This document shows positions 30,010 to 37,602 of a stretch of 64,000 nt of DNA, piece after piece. A program made the position numbers and the translations under genes. Position 1 is the first letter of the stretch. Every line of letters starts with the position of its first letter. Source of the stretch: Bacteroidota bacterium (GTDB lineage: Bacteria > Bacteroidota > Bacteroidia > UKL13-3); assembly GCA_027491085.1 (NCBI GenBank), contig JAIXWW010000020.1, positions 1 to 64,000 on the forward strand, written 5' to 3'. The notes under the pieces are model-generated. The model saw only the letters and a program-made list of their open reading frames with translations, was not told the origin of the DNA and did no database searches.

Positions 30010-30912
30010 ATGGATAAGCAACAAGAAGAGAAGAGTAATAACCGTAATGGATTGGTTTTATTACTGTTATTGTTATTAGGGTCTATTGGTTTTAATGTGT
30101 ACCAATATAAAAACCATACTACAACTATTATCTCACATGGAAATGAAGTAGATAGTTTAACTAATGTAAGAATAGAGGTAGAAAGAGAATTGGTTTCTAC
30201 TTCCATGGAATTAGATAAATACAGAGGAATAGCAGGTAATTTAGACAGTTTGCTCACTGACGCAAACGGCAAAATTTATAACCAAGAGTTAAAAATAAGA
30301 AACTTACTAAAAAATGAAAAAGATGCCAATAAGTTAAGCAAAAAATTAAAAGAAGAATTGGCTTCTTTAAAAGAATTGAGAGATGAATATTTGGAAAAAA
30401 TTGATGCACTTATGATAGAAAATGGTGCATTGAAAGCAAAAAATACTGAATTAACTGAGGCGGTTTCAGGCTTGAGTCAAGAAAAATCAAAACTGGAGAA
30501 AACAGTTGAAGCAGCCAGTGTTTTAAAAGTCGAATACGTTAAGGTATCGGTATTTAAAAAGAAAGGGAATGGAAAGTTAGTTGAAACTACATTAGCTAAA
30601 AGAACTAACAAAATTGAAGCTTGTTTAACTATTATGGATAACAAAGTAGCAAACAAAGGGGATAGATTTGTTTATTTGAGAGTAATTTCTCCAAGTGGTA
30701 AACCATTGGCCGGAATTAATAAAGGAAATATTTCAGTTAATGGCGAAACTTTAGAATGTACCTCCAATATTAAAATTGATTATCAAAATGAGAAGCAAAA
30801 TATTTGTTTAGCATACGAAGGGGAGGAGCGAAACTTAGAAAGTGGTACCTACACCATCGAATTGTATATTGATAATAATCTTGTACACGCAAGTAATTAT
30901 ATTTTAAAATAG
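30010..30912 (+). CDS. Single-span membrane protein with periplasmic coiled coil
   Basis: ATG 30010 (MDKQQEEKSNNRNG) is preferred to 29959, because the extra 17 residues are not typical. The 300-aa product has a short basic cytoplasmic tail, one transmembrane helix (LVLLLLLLLGSIGFNVYQY, about 15-33) and a long heptad-like region (about 45-185, Leu/Glu/Lys-rich). A C-terminal beta-rich domain ends ELYIDNNLVHASNYILK. I know no named family. A scaffold or envelope-spanning role can only be guessed. It ends at a strong bidirectional terminator. Confidence 0.7.
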   Translation: MDKQQEEKSNNRNGLVLLLLLLLGSIGFNVYQYKNHTTTIISHGNEVDSLTNVRIEVERELVSTSMELDKYRGIAGNLDSLLTDANGKIYNQELKIRNLLKNEKDANKLSKKLKEELASLKELRDEYLEKIDALMIENGALKAKNTELTEAVSGLSQEKSKLEKTVEAASVLKVEYVKVSVFKKKGNGKLVETTLAKRTNKIEACLTIMDNKVANKGDRFVYLRVISPSGKPLAGINKGNISVNGETLECTSNIKIDYQNEKQNICLAYEGEERNLESGTYTIELYIDNNLVHASNYILK

Positions 30913-30920
30913 ATAACGAT

Positions 30921-30962
30921 AAACGAAAAAAGCCAAACATACTTGTTTGGCTTTTTTCGTTT
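30921..30962. terminator. Bidirectional terminator between convergent genes
   Basis: A perfect 19-bp inverted repeat (30921-30939 / 30944-30962) around a TACT loop has an A-run on the left and T-run on the right, with core GCCAAACA / TGTTTGGC. It overlaps the stop codon of the minus-strand PAP2 gene by two bases. Confidence 0.92.
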
Positions 30963-31674
30963 AAAAACTATAGGTAAAACCAAGTTGGTTTGTACCAATT
31001 ATTGGAAACCAATTATTTTTGTTCATTTTCCATTTGTTTTTATGCGTTGCATAAATAAGTTTAGTTGATATTATGCCAATACCAGCTCCAACACAAACAT
31101 CGCTAAACCAATGTTTATTGTTTAATATTCTCATAGCCCCAACAGTGGTTGCTAAAGTGTAGCCAGAAAATATGACGATAGGTTTATTTTTATATTCTTG
31201 GTGTAAAATTTCGGCAAGTATAAATGCAAATGCGGTATGCCCACTTGGAAAGGAGTTATTATTTGATTCGTCTGGCCTAAGCGTTTCGGTACTATATTTT
31301 AATACATTAACTAAACCTAGTCCTAGTAATATACTTTTAGTTGTTATGGCAAATTGGTTTGGAATATTATTAGTACTTTTTACTTTTAATAAATCAAGAC
31401 CAATCATTATTAATCCCGGTGAAAATGCTAAATAATCATCGGTAGAAGTTTTGAAACTTTTCCAATTATCATCTCTATAATTTTTTATTGATAAACTACT
31501 TGTTGGTCCATTATTTTTTAAATTAATTAAACCATAGGTAATTAATAATGATGGGGCGATATAGCTTTTGTAACCAAATTTTTTATTGTAAAACGAAATT
31601 GAATCATTTTGAGAGTAGCTAGTTAAGGGCTTTAATCCAAAAACGATTAGTAATATTAACCCAAAATACTTCAT
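30961..31674 (-). CDS. PAP2 family phosphatase, exported
   Basis: Start ATG 31674 (MKYFGLILLIVFG, a signal peptide ending SYSQ) is preferred over 31704. It overlaps the rsmE stop as TAATG, which suggests translational coupling. The 237-aa protein carries the PAP2 motifs KYSTETLRPD (K-x6-RP), PSGHTA (catalytic His of motif 2) and the motif 3 region RILNNKHWFSDVCVGAG (SR-like variant with H-x3-D). The family removes phosphate from lipid phosphates such as undecaprenyl diphosphate or phosphatidic acid. Periplasmic or outer-membrane location is inferred from the signal peptide. Confidence 0.88.
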   Translation of the reverse strand: MKYFGLILLIVFGLKPLTSYSQNDSISFYNKKFGYKSYIAPSLLITYGLINLKNNGPTSSLSIKNYRDDNWKSFKTSTDDYLAFSPGLIMIGLDLLKVKSTNNIPNQFAITTKSILLGLGLVNVLKYSTETLRPDESNNNSFPSGHTAFAFILAEILHQEYKNKPIVIFSGYTLATTVGAMRILNNKHWFSDVCVGAGIGIISTKLIYATHKNKWKMNKNNWFPIIGTNQLGFTYSF

Positions 31675-32378
31675 TAGGAGTAAAGGTAATTTAGCACTGA
31701 GCAAGTATAAATAGCTGCTGTTTCGGTTCTTAAAATATTATTACCCAAAGAAACTGGTTTGAAGTTTTTCTGTAAAGCAATGTTAACTTCATTCTCCGTA
31801 AAATCCCCCTCAGGGCCAATCATAACTAGTGTAGGTTTATTTTCATCAAAAACACTATTTATGGAAGTTTTTTCCTCCATGCACCAAGCCAGCAAACAGT
31901 TATAATCTTCGGTTTTTAAATTGTCAACAAATCCATTGTACGAAATAATATTATTAATTTTTGGTAACCAATATTGTTTGCTTTGTTTTATGGCCTGAAT
32001 TAATATTTTTTCGCAGCGTTCTATATTTATTTTATTTCTTTCCGAATTTTCCGTTTCAATAAATGTAATTTCTGAAATACCTATTTCAGTACATTTTTCA
32101 ATCATCCAATCCATTCTGTCAAAATTTTTTGTAGGTGCTACTACTAAGTGAATATTTTGCTTATGGTTATACTCAAAGTGAATTATTTCAATAATTTCCA
32201 ATTTGCATTTTTTTGCATTATCGTCAATTATTTTACAAAGCGCTTTATTGCCCTTTCCGTCAATAATTGTTATTTGATCATTCGTTTTTTTTCGGAGCAC
32301 TCTAATACAATGCTTTGATTCATCCTCGGGAAGTTCAAAAAATTTTTCGTTAAGGTTAGCATAAAAAAACAATTGCAT
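31674..32378 (-). CDS. rsmE: 16S rRNA m3U1498 methyltransferase RsmE
   Basis: The 234-aa protein has the N-terminal PUA-like domain (MQLFFYANLNEKFFEL, HCIRVLRKK) and the C-terminal SPOUT domain. Knot signatures are VMIGPEGDFTENEV and VSLGNNILRTETAAIYTCSVLNY. RsmE methylates N3 of U1498 in 16S rRNA. It lies between bactofilin (54-base gap) and the PAP2 gene (TAATG overlap) in one likely operon. Confidence 0.95.
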   Translation of the reverse strand: MQLFFYANLNEKFFELPEDESKHCIRVLRKKTNDQITIIDGKGNKALCKIIDDNAKKCKLEIIEIIHFEYNHKQNIHLVVAPTKNFDRMDWMIEKCTEIGISEITFIETENSERNKINIERCEKILIQAIKQSKQYWLPKINNIISYNGFVDNLKTEDYNCLLAWCMEEKTSINSVFDENKPTLVMIGPEGDFTENEVNIALQKNFKPVSLGNNILRTETAAIYTCSVLNYLYS

Positions 32379-32432
32379 AGAATTATGATAAAGGTAATTT
32401 ATTAAAACTTATTCTGTAAGGTATTTAATAAT

Positions 32433-32858
32433 TTACTCAGCAATTACAGCAGGCTTCACATTAATTGGATTTGATGGTTTTTGGTTTCCATTAGGGGTTT
32501 TACCAACACTCATTTGACTTTTTCCGTTAAACTCTGCTCCTGACTCAATAACCAATTTTTGTGAGGTAATGTCACCTGTGATTTTGGCAGTTGACTTCAC
32601 TGAAAGTAGGTCTTCTATAATTACATTGCCATTGATAATGCCTTGCACATCGCAATTAGCAGCGGTTACATTTCCATCTACTTTACTACTTGCCCCTAAT
32701 ACTAATTTGGTTTTTACGGTAATATTTCCTTTAACAGTTCCATCTATCCTTAAGTCACCTATAGAAGTAATATCACCAATTATACTTGTGCCCGCATTTA
32801 TAATATTTATTTCCTGTGGGTTAAATGTTTGATTTTTATTGCTATTAAAAATGGCCAT
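32433..32858 (-). CDS. Bactofilin family cytoskeletal protein
   Basis: The 141-aa protein has the bactofilin right-handed beta-helix core (about 22-110): INAGTSIIGDITSIGDLRID, then repeating hexad-like strands (GTVKGNITVKTKLVLGASSK, GNVTAANCDVQGIINGNV) and a short disordered tail rich in Pro/Asn. Bactofilins polymerise without nucleotide at the membrane and help with cell shape or polar structures. It is first in the likely bactofilin-rsmE-PAP2 operon, whose promoter must lie in 32859-33100. Confidence 0.93.
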   Translation of the reverse strand: MAIFNSNKNQTFNPQEINIINAGTSIIGDITSIGDLRIDGTVKGNITVKTKLVLGASSKVDGNVTAANCDVQGIINGNVIIEDLLSVKSTAKITGDITSQKLVIESGAEFNGKSQMSVGKTPNGNQKPSNPINVKPAVIAE

Positions 32859-33060
32859 TTGTTATAAAATTTATGGTTAATAACTTATTTTAGTAACAAA
32901 TATAGGTTAATTATTTGGGTAAACAAAAGCATTCAATCTATTATCAAATTTATATCACTTCAATGTTTGCCGAACTTAATTGAGTTTGTGTTCTCAATTT
33001 TTTTTGAAAAAAATTGAATAAAAAAATATTAGTACTTGAAATAATCCAAAAAATATTTTG

Positions 33061-33068
33061 TACCCTTG
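33061..33068 (+). promoter_or_regulatory. Possible -7 element of the RRM protein gene
   Basis: TACCCTTG matches the phylum -7 consensus TAnnTTTG with one mismatch and lies 54 bases before the RRM gene start. A TTGA 20 or so bases upstream could act as -33. A long 5' leader would be consistent with cold-shock type genes. Weak, motif-only evidence. Confidence 0.35.
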
Positions 33069-33121
33069 TATTAACAAAAGCCAATTGGCTAAAAAAACTA
33101 ACAATAAAATTTTATAATTAT

Positions 33122-33430
33122 ATGAACATTTACGTTGCAAATTTAAATTACAGTGTTTCTAACGAACAACTGCAACAATTATTCGAAGGCTTTGGCGAAG
33201 TATCATCAGCTAAAGTTATCTTAGACCGTGAAACTGGTCGTTCTCGCGGTTTTGGCTTTGTTGAAATGCCTAACGATGCTGAGGCTAATCAAGCCATTGA
33301 AAAGCTACATCAATCAGAACACGTAGGTAAAGTACTTAACGTAACTGAAGCAAGGCCAAAAACAGAAGGTGCCGGTGGTAGCAGAGGTTTTGGAGGAAGA
33401 AGTAATGATAGAGGTCCTCGTAGATACTAA
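33122..33430 (+). CDS. RRM-type RNA-binding protein
   Basis: The track starts at 33014, but ATG 33122 gives MNIYVANLNYSVSNEQLQQL, the normal family start, and a 102-aa protein. One RRM is complete: RNP2 IYVANL (3-8) and RNP1 RSRGFGFVEM (about 40-49). A Gly/Arg-rich tail (GGSRGFGGRSNDRGPRRY) adds RNA affinity. Such small RRM proteins are abundant in Bacteroidota and cyanobacteria and are often cold-induced; targets are not known here. A strong terminator follows at 33451. Confidence 0.93.
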   Translation: MNIYVANLNYSVSNEQLQQLFEGFGEVSSAKVILDRETGRSRGFGFVEMPNDAEANQAIEKLHQSEHVGKVLNVTEARPKTEGAGGSRGFGGRSNDRGPRRY

Positions 33431-33450
33431 CATATACCTTTAAAATATTG

Positions 33451-33486
33451 AAAAAAGCCAACTATTTAATAGTTGGCTTTTTTTTA
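33451..33486 (+). terminator. Terminator after the RRM gene
   Basis: The stem GCCAACTA / TAGTTGGC is flanked by six A on the left and a run of T on the right. The loop is a short AT-rich stretch. Confidence 0.9.
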
Positions 33487-33557
33487 TTTATATAATTAAA
33501 ATTATATCTTACTAACACAGTTTTTTTGGTCAAATATTAATTGCACTTTTGTAGCAA

Positions 33558-34160
33558 ATGGAAATAAAATCTGCTGAATTTAAAATGGCAGCCTCAAACC
33601 TTGCTGGCTGTCCCAAAGGCAATTTACCTGAATTTGCTTTTATTGGTAGAAGTAATGTTGGGAAATCATCGCTCATTAACATGTTAGTGGAGCGCAAAGA
33701 TTTGGCGCGTACATCATCTACTCCAGGAAAAACAGTTAGCATTAATTTCTTTCTTATAAATGGAAAATGGAATTTAGTTGATTTACCTGGTTATGGTTAC
33801 GCAAAAAGAAGTAAAACTTTACGTGTTCAATGGGAAACTGTATTAATCGACTATTTGAAAAGTAGAGAAAACTTGCAGTGTGTTTTTGTATTAATTGATT
33901 GCAGGGTTCCACCACAAAACAGTGATATTTCTTTTATAAATATGTTAGGTCAAATGGAGGTTCCGTTTGTAATAGTTTTTACCAAATTAGATAAAATAAA
34001 AGCTATTGAATCAGCTGCTAATATTGAAAAATTCAAAGAAACCTTGCTACTGGATTGGTCGCATTTGCCAGAGTGTTTTGAAACCTCCTCTGTTAAAGAA
34101 ATTGGACGTAAGGAAATTCTTAAATTTATCAGTGGAATTATAAACACCCCTAAGGATTAG
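33558..34160 (+). CDS. engB: Ribosome biogenesis GTPase EngB/YsxC
   Basis: The 200-aa TRAFAC GTPase has G1 GRSNVGKSS (about 29-37), G2 around TPGKTV, G3 DLPGYGYAK, G4 TKLDK and G5 TSSVKEIG. This set and the size identify EngB (YihA/YsxC), needed for late 50S subunit assembly. It starts only about 15-20 bases after the RRM terminator region's promoter-like CACTTTTG (33544-33551), which would give almost no leader. It is followed after one base by aroE, so the two are coupled. Confidence 0.96.
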   Translation: MEIKSAEFKMAASNLAGCPKGNLPEFAFIGRSNVGKSSLINMLVERKDLARTSSTPGKTVSINFFLINGKWNLVDLPGYGYAKRSKTLRVQWETVLIDYLKSRENLQCVFVLIDCRVPPQNSDISFINMLGQMEVPFVIVFTKLDKIKAIESAANIEKFKETLLLDWSHLPECFETSSVKEIGRKEILKFISGIINTPKD

Positions 34161-34161
34161 G

Positions 34162-34935
34162 ATGCAAAGTTATGCTCAAATATTTGGTTTGATTGGTGAT
34201 AATCTCAAAAACACATTTTCGAAAGACTATTTCAATCATAAATTCGAAGCTTATAATTTACCTTATCACTATCAAAATTTTGAGTTAAAAAACATCAATG
34301 AGTTTTTGCCTTTAATTATTCAAAATGAAAAAATAGGTGGTTTAAATGTAACTATTCCATTTAAGCAAAGTATTATTCCATTTTTAGATAAATTGGACAC
34401 AACTGCTCTGGAAGTAGGTGCAGTAAATTGCGTTAAAATAAATAGGGTTAATGATAAGATTAGTCTTAAAGGATACAACACAGATGTATCAGGTTTTAAA
34501 CAATCATTATTAAATTTTATTCCTATAAATTTTGATGGTAAAGCAATCATATTAGGTACAGGTGGTGTAAGTAAGGCTGTGCAATACATATTCCGCCAAT
34601 TGGCAATTGAATTTATTTCCGTAACCTCTCAAACATCAAAAATAGGTGTAGGTACAATTGGTTATGATGAACTTCAAGAAATGGATATAAACAAATTTAC
34701 ATTAGTTATAAATGCAACCCCTTTGGGTATGTACACCAAAGTACTTGAATTTCCTGAATTTCCTTACGGAAAATTGACTCCAAATCATTTTTGTTATGAT
34801 CTTATTTATTTGCCAACAGAATCTCAATTTTTGACCAAATCAAAAGCAATGAAAGCAAATATAAAAAACGGTATGGAAATGCTTTATAGTCAAGCCGATT
34901 ACGCATTTAGTATCTTTACAGAGCAATTGGAATAA
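34162..34935 (+). CDS. aroE: Shikimate dehydrogenase
   Basis: The 257-aa enzyme reduces 3-dehydroshikimate to shikimate with NADPH in the aromatic amino-acid pathway. It has the substrate motif GLNVTIPFKQ with catalytic Lys (about 66), the GAVNCV turn, GYNTDVSGF with catalytic Asp, and the dinucleotide loop LGTGGVSKAV. NATPLGMY completes the family set. It is slightly shorter than E. coli AroE (272 aa). It starts one base after the engB stop, so both are likely translated from one mRNA. No other aro gene is in the window. Confidence 0.94.
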   Translation: MQSYAQIFGLIGDNLKNTFSKDYFNHKFEAYNLPYHYQNFELKNINEFLPLIIQNEKIGGLNVTIPFKQSIIPFLDKLDTTALEVGAVNCVKINRVNDKISLKGYNTDVSGFKQSLLNFIPINFDGKAIILGTGGVSKAVQYIFRQLAIEFISVTSQTSKIGVGTIGYDELQEMDINKFTLVINATPLGMYTKVLEFPEFPYGKLTPNHFCYDLIYLPTESQFLTKSKAMKANIKNGMEMLYSQADYAFSIFTEQLE

Positions 34936-35024
34936 TTTTGTAGTATTTTATTTATAATTTAAAGTATTTTATTAATTTGCCCTTTAATTCAAAATAATTG
35001 GGTTGAAATAAAATACTATTTGAA

Positions 35025-37031
35025 ATGAAAACCATTAATCTAGCAACAATTGTATTAATAATTTTTTCGCTTTCTTGCCAAAAAGTAACTAAAGACGCGG
35101 TGGAGGTAATAGCACCCGAATCGGTTACAGATATTAATTTATTGAAGGTTCCTTCAAATTTCGATTATCAAACTTCAAACGAAATTAGTTTTAGTATTCA
35201 ATTGCTAACAAATGACGATAAGCCAATAAAAAATGTTAGAATAGATATCATGGATGGTGCTTCTGATTTGGATGGAAGTAAAATAATTGTTTCTGGTTCA
35301 ACAGATAATTTTGGTGTATTTAGTTCAAAAGTTGAAGTGCCAAGTTATTTAACAAAAGTTGTGGTTAATTCCGATTATATTGGTATTCCCAATGATGTGC
35401 TGTTAGATTTAGTAAAGCCAACTACCAGTTTAACTCTTGGTGGAAAGTCGCCAATGAAAATAATTACTGCACAAGGAAAACTTGCCAGTGGTAATAATAT
35501 CTCTTTATCAAAATCAACAGATTTTTCATACAGGTTAGGTACTTGGGAACTAGTTCAAGGAAAACCTAATTATTTATTTTTACCTCGCGAAGTAATATCG
35601 TCAAGTTTTTTAGCGGACGTGAACACCTCCTTACCCGAGAAAAAACGAGTGCCTATTTATAATCCAGGGTATTTAAGCAATACAGTAGAACATAATTTGA
35701 AAATAACTCAACTATCAGATATCTGGATTACTTTTGTTCATGAAGGGGCAGGTTTTAGAAACTCGTTATTTTATTATGTTTACAATAAAAATAATCCTCC
35801 TCAAACCAGAAATGATATTGACTCCTTAATTTGTGTGTTTCCAAATGCTTCCTATTTGGGTAGTGGTGGTGGTTTGGTTTCAGGTGATAGGGTTTTAATT
35901 GGAAGGTTTGGTGCAGATACGGTGGTGGGTTTTGCAATTTCATCTGATGGATATAGAAGTAGTGGAATTCAAAATACAACCATTTTTTTATCTGATAAAA
36001 ACTTAAATGTGAATGAATCCAATTCAACAAAAAAAGAACATTCCGTTTTGTTTTATGATAATTCAACCGATAGGTTTTTGATAGCTTTTGAGGATCAATT
36101 ACGCACAAATGGATCAAGTGATGAAGATTTTAATGATGTAGTGTTTTTTGCTAAGGCAAATCCTGTTACTGGCATAGATACAAAAGATGTATTACCAATA
36201 AAAAACTTTTCAGATATTGATAATGATGGCATTGCCGATGATTTAGATGATTACCCAAATGATGCTACAAAAGCTCATAATAATATTTATCCTTCTATAG
36301 ACGAAATGGCAACAATTGCCTTTGAGGATCAATGGCCAAGTAAAGGTGATTATGATTTGAATGATTTGGTTATAGATTACAGATATAATGTAATTACCAA
36401 CGCTGATAATAATGTAGTAAAGGTAATTGGTAGGTTTAAGCCTAGAGCAGCGGGAGGAGTATATAAAAATGCTTTTGGAGTTGAATTCCCAACAAATAGA
36501 AGTAATGTTAAAAATTTTACGGGTGCAACATTAGAAACAGGTCAATCAAAGGCAGTGGCAATTTTATTTAATAACTCAAGGACAAAATTCAATAATGCAT
36601 TTAACACAAAAGATGGAGAACCTTATCAAAACGTGGACACAATGGATATCAGTTTTGAGTTAATTTCACCAATTTCAATTAATAGTTTTTCTTTAGGATC
36701 ATTCAATCCCTTTATTTTTGTAGATGAAGTTGGTAAAGGACGAGGATTTGAAATACATTTAGCTGGTAAAACGCCTACTGATTTAGCAAATTCAGCTATT
36801 TTTGGTACATCTAGCGATGGAACAAGCATTGCTAATGGTACTTATTACAAAACTAAGAATAACCTACCATTTGCTATAAATGTCCCTAAATCATTTCCAT
36901 ACCTTAAAGAGAAAAATTCTATCATAAGTGGTTATGTTTATTTTGCAACTTGGGCTACATCTGGTGGGTCTTTAAAAACTGATTGGTATTTAAATAACAA
37001 TGGTTATAGACAAACCGTAAAACTATACTAG
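35025..37031 (+). CDS. LruC domain-containing lipoprotein
   Basis: The 668-aa protein starts with a lipoprotein signal (IIFSLSCQ, Cys18), so it is probably anchored in the outer membrane. Residues 330-385 (VLFYDNSTDRFLIAFEDQL, then SDEDFNDVVF) resemble DUF4114. Residues 415-665 are the LruC domain, recognised by FEDQWPSKGDYDLNDLVIDY and by RFKPRAAGG. The family takes its name from Leptospira LruC and is common in Bacteroidota surface lipoproteins. A DIDNDGIADDLDDYPNDATK calcium-binding thrombospondin type 3-like stretch lies between the two domains. Function is unknown; metal binding is inferred from the Asp-rich linker. Confidence 0.9.
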   Translation: MKTINLATIVLIIFSLSCQKVTKDAVEVIAPESVTDINLLKVPSNFDYQTSNEISFSIQLLTNDDKPIKNVRIDIMDGASDLDGSKIIVSGSTDNFGVFSSKVEVPSYLTKVVVNSDYIGIPNDVLLDLVKPTTSLTLGGKSPMKIITAQGKLASGNNISLSKSTDFSYRLGTWELVQGKPNYLFLPREVISSSFLADVNTSLPEKKRVPIYNPGYLSNTVEHNLKITQLSDIWITFVHEGAGFRNSLFYYVYNKNNPPQTRNDIDSLICVFPNASYLGSGGGLVSGDRVLIGRFGADTVVGFAISSDGYRSSGIQNTTIFLSDKNLNVNESNSTKKEHSVLFYDNSTDRFLIAFEDQLRTNGSSDEDFNDVVFFAKANPVTGIDTKDVLPIKNFSDIDNDGIADDLDDYPNDATKAHNNIYPSIDEMATIAFEDQWPSKGDYDLNDLVIDYRYNVITNADNNVVKVIGRFKPRAAGGVYKNAFGVEFPTNRSNVKNFTGATLETGQSKAVAILFNNSRTKFNNAFNTKDGEPYQNVDTMDISFELISPISINSFSLGSFNPFIFVDEVGKGRGFEIHLAGKTPTDLANSAIFGTSSDGTSIANGTYYKTKNNLPFAINVPKSFPYLKEKNSIISGYVYFATWATSGGSLKTDWYLNNNGYRQTVKLY

Positions 37032-37180
37032 ACAAAATTTTCTATTTGGTTATCTATTGTTTAAGTGGTTTTTATTTTATTTGAACAAACTAAAAAACTA
37101 TTTATTTTGTTGTTTTGGTATTTTTTATAAATTTGTTTAATAATTATATAAATTGATTTATATATAAGAAAACTTAACCT

Positions 37181-37594
37181 ATGGGAAAATTGGACTGTAT
37201 TTGTATAATAGATGATGATGACATTTATACTTTTTTGTTAAAAAAGACATTGTTAAAATCTAATATATGTTCAAATATTAAATCATTTGAGAACGGTCTT
37301 GTTGGTCTAGAAGGGATTAAAAAAATGATCGAAAATGAGGAAACTCTTCCTGATTTGATACTGTTAGATATTAACATGCCTTTGTTCGATGGCTGGGAGT
37401 TTTTAGAGGAATTTAAAAAACTAAAACATCTTATTTCAAAGCCAATTTCAATATATATTGTCAGCTCTTCAATCTCTCAAGCTGATATAAATAAAGCAAA
37501 ATTTAATGAAGAAGTGATTGATTTTTTAACTAAACCAATTGAATCTTCAAAAATTAAAAGTATTTGTGATTTACATTTATCGTCAACAAACTAG
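37181..37594 (+). CDS. Single-domain response regulator
   Basis: The 137-aa CheY-like receiver has the acidic pair DDDD near residue 11, the phospho-acceptor Asp in LILLDINMP (about 66), Ser in IVSSS and Lys in LTKPIE. No output domain is present, so it would act by protein contact or as a phosphate relay. It lies eight bases upstream of the hybrid kinase gene and is co-transcribed with it. Confidence 0.93.
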   Translation: MGKLDCICIIDDDDIYTFLLKKTLLKSNICSNIKSFENGLVGLEGIKKMIENEETLPDLILLDINMPLFDGWEFLEEFKKLKHLISKPISIYIVSSSISQADINKAKFNEEVIDFLTKPIESSKIKSICDLHLSSTN

Positions 37595-37602
37595 CTTTTG
37601 AA

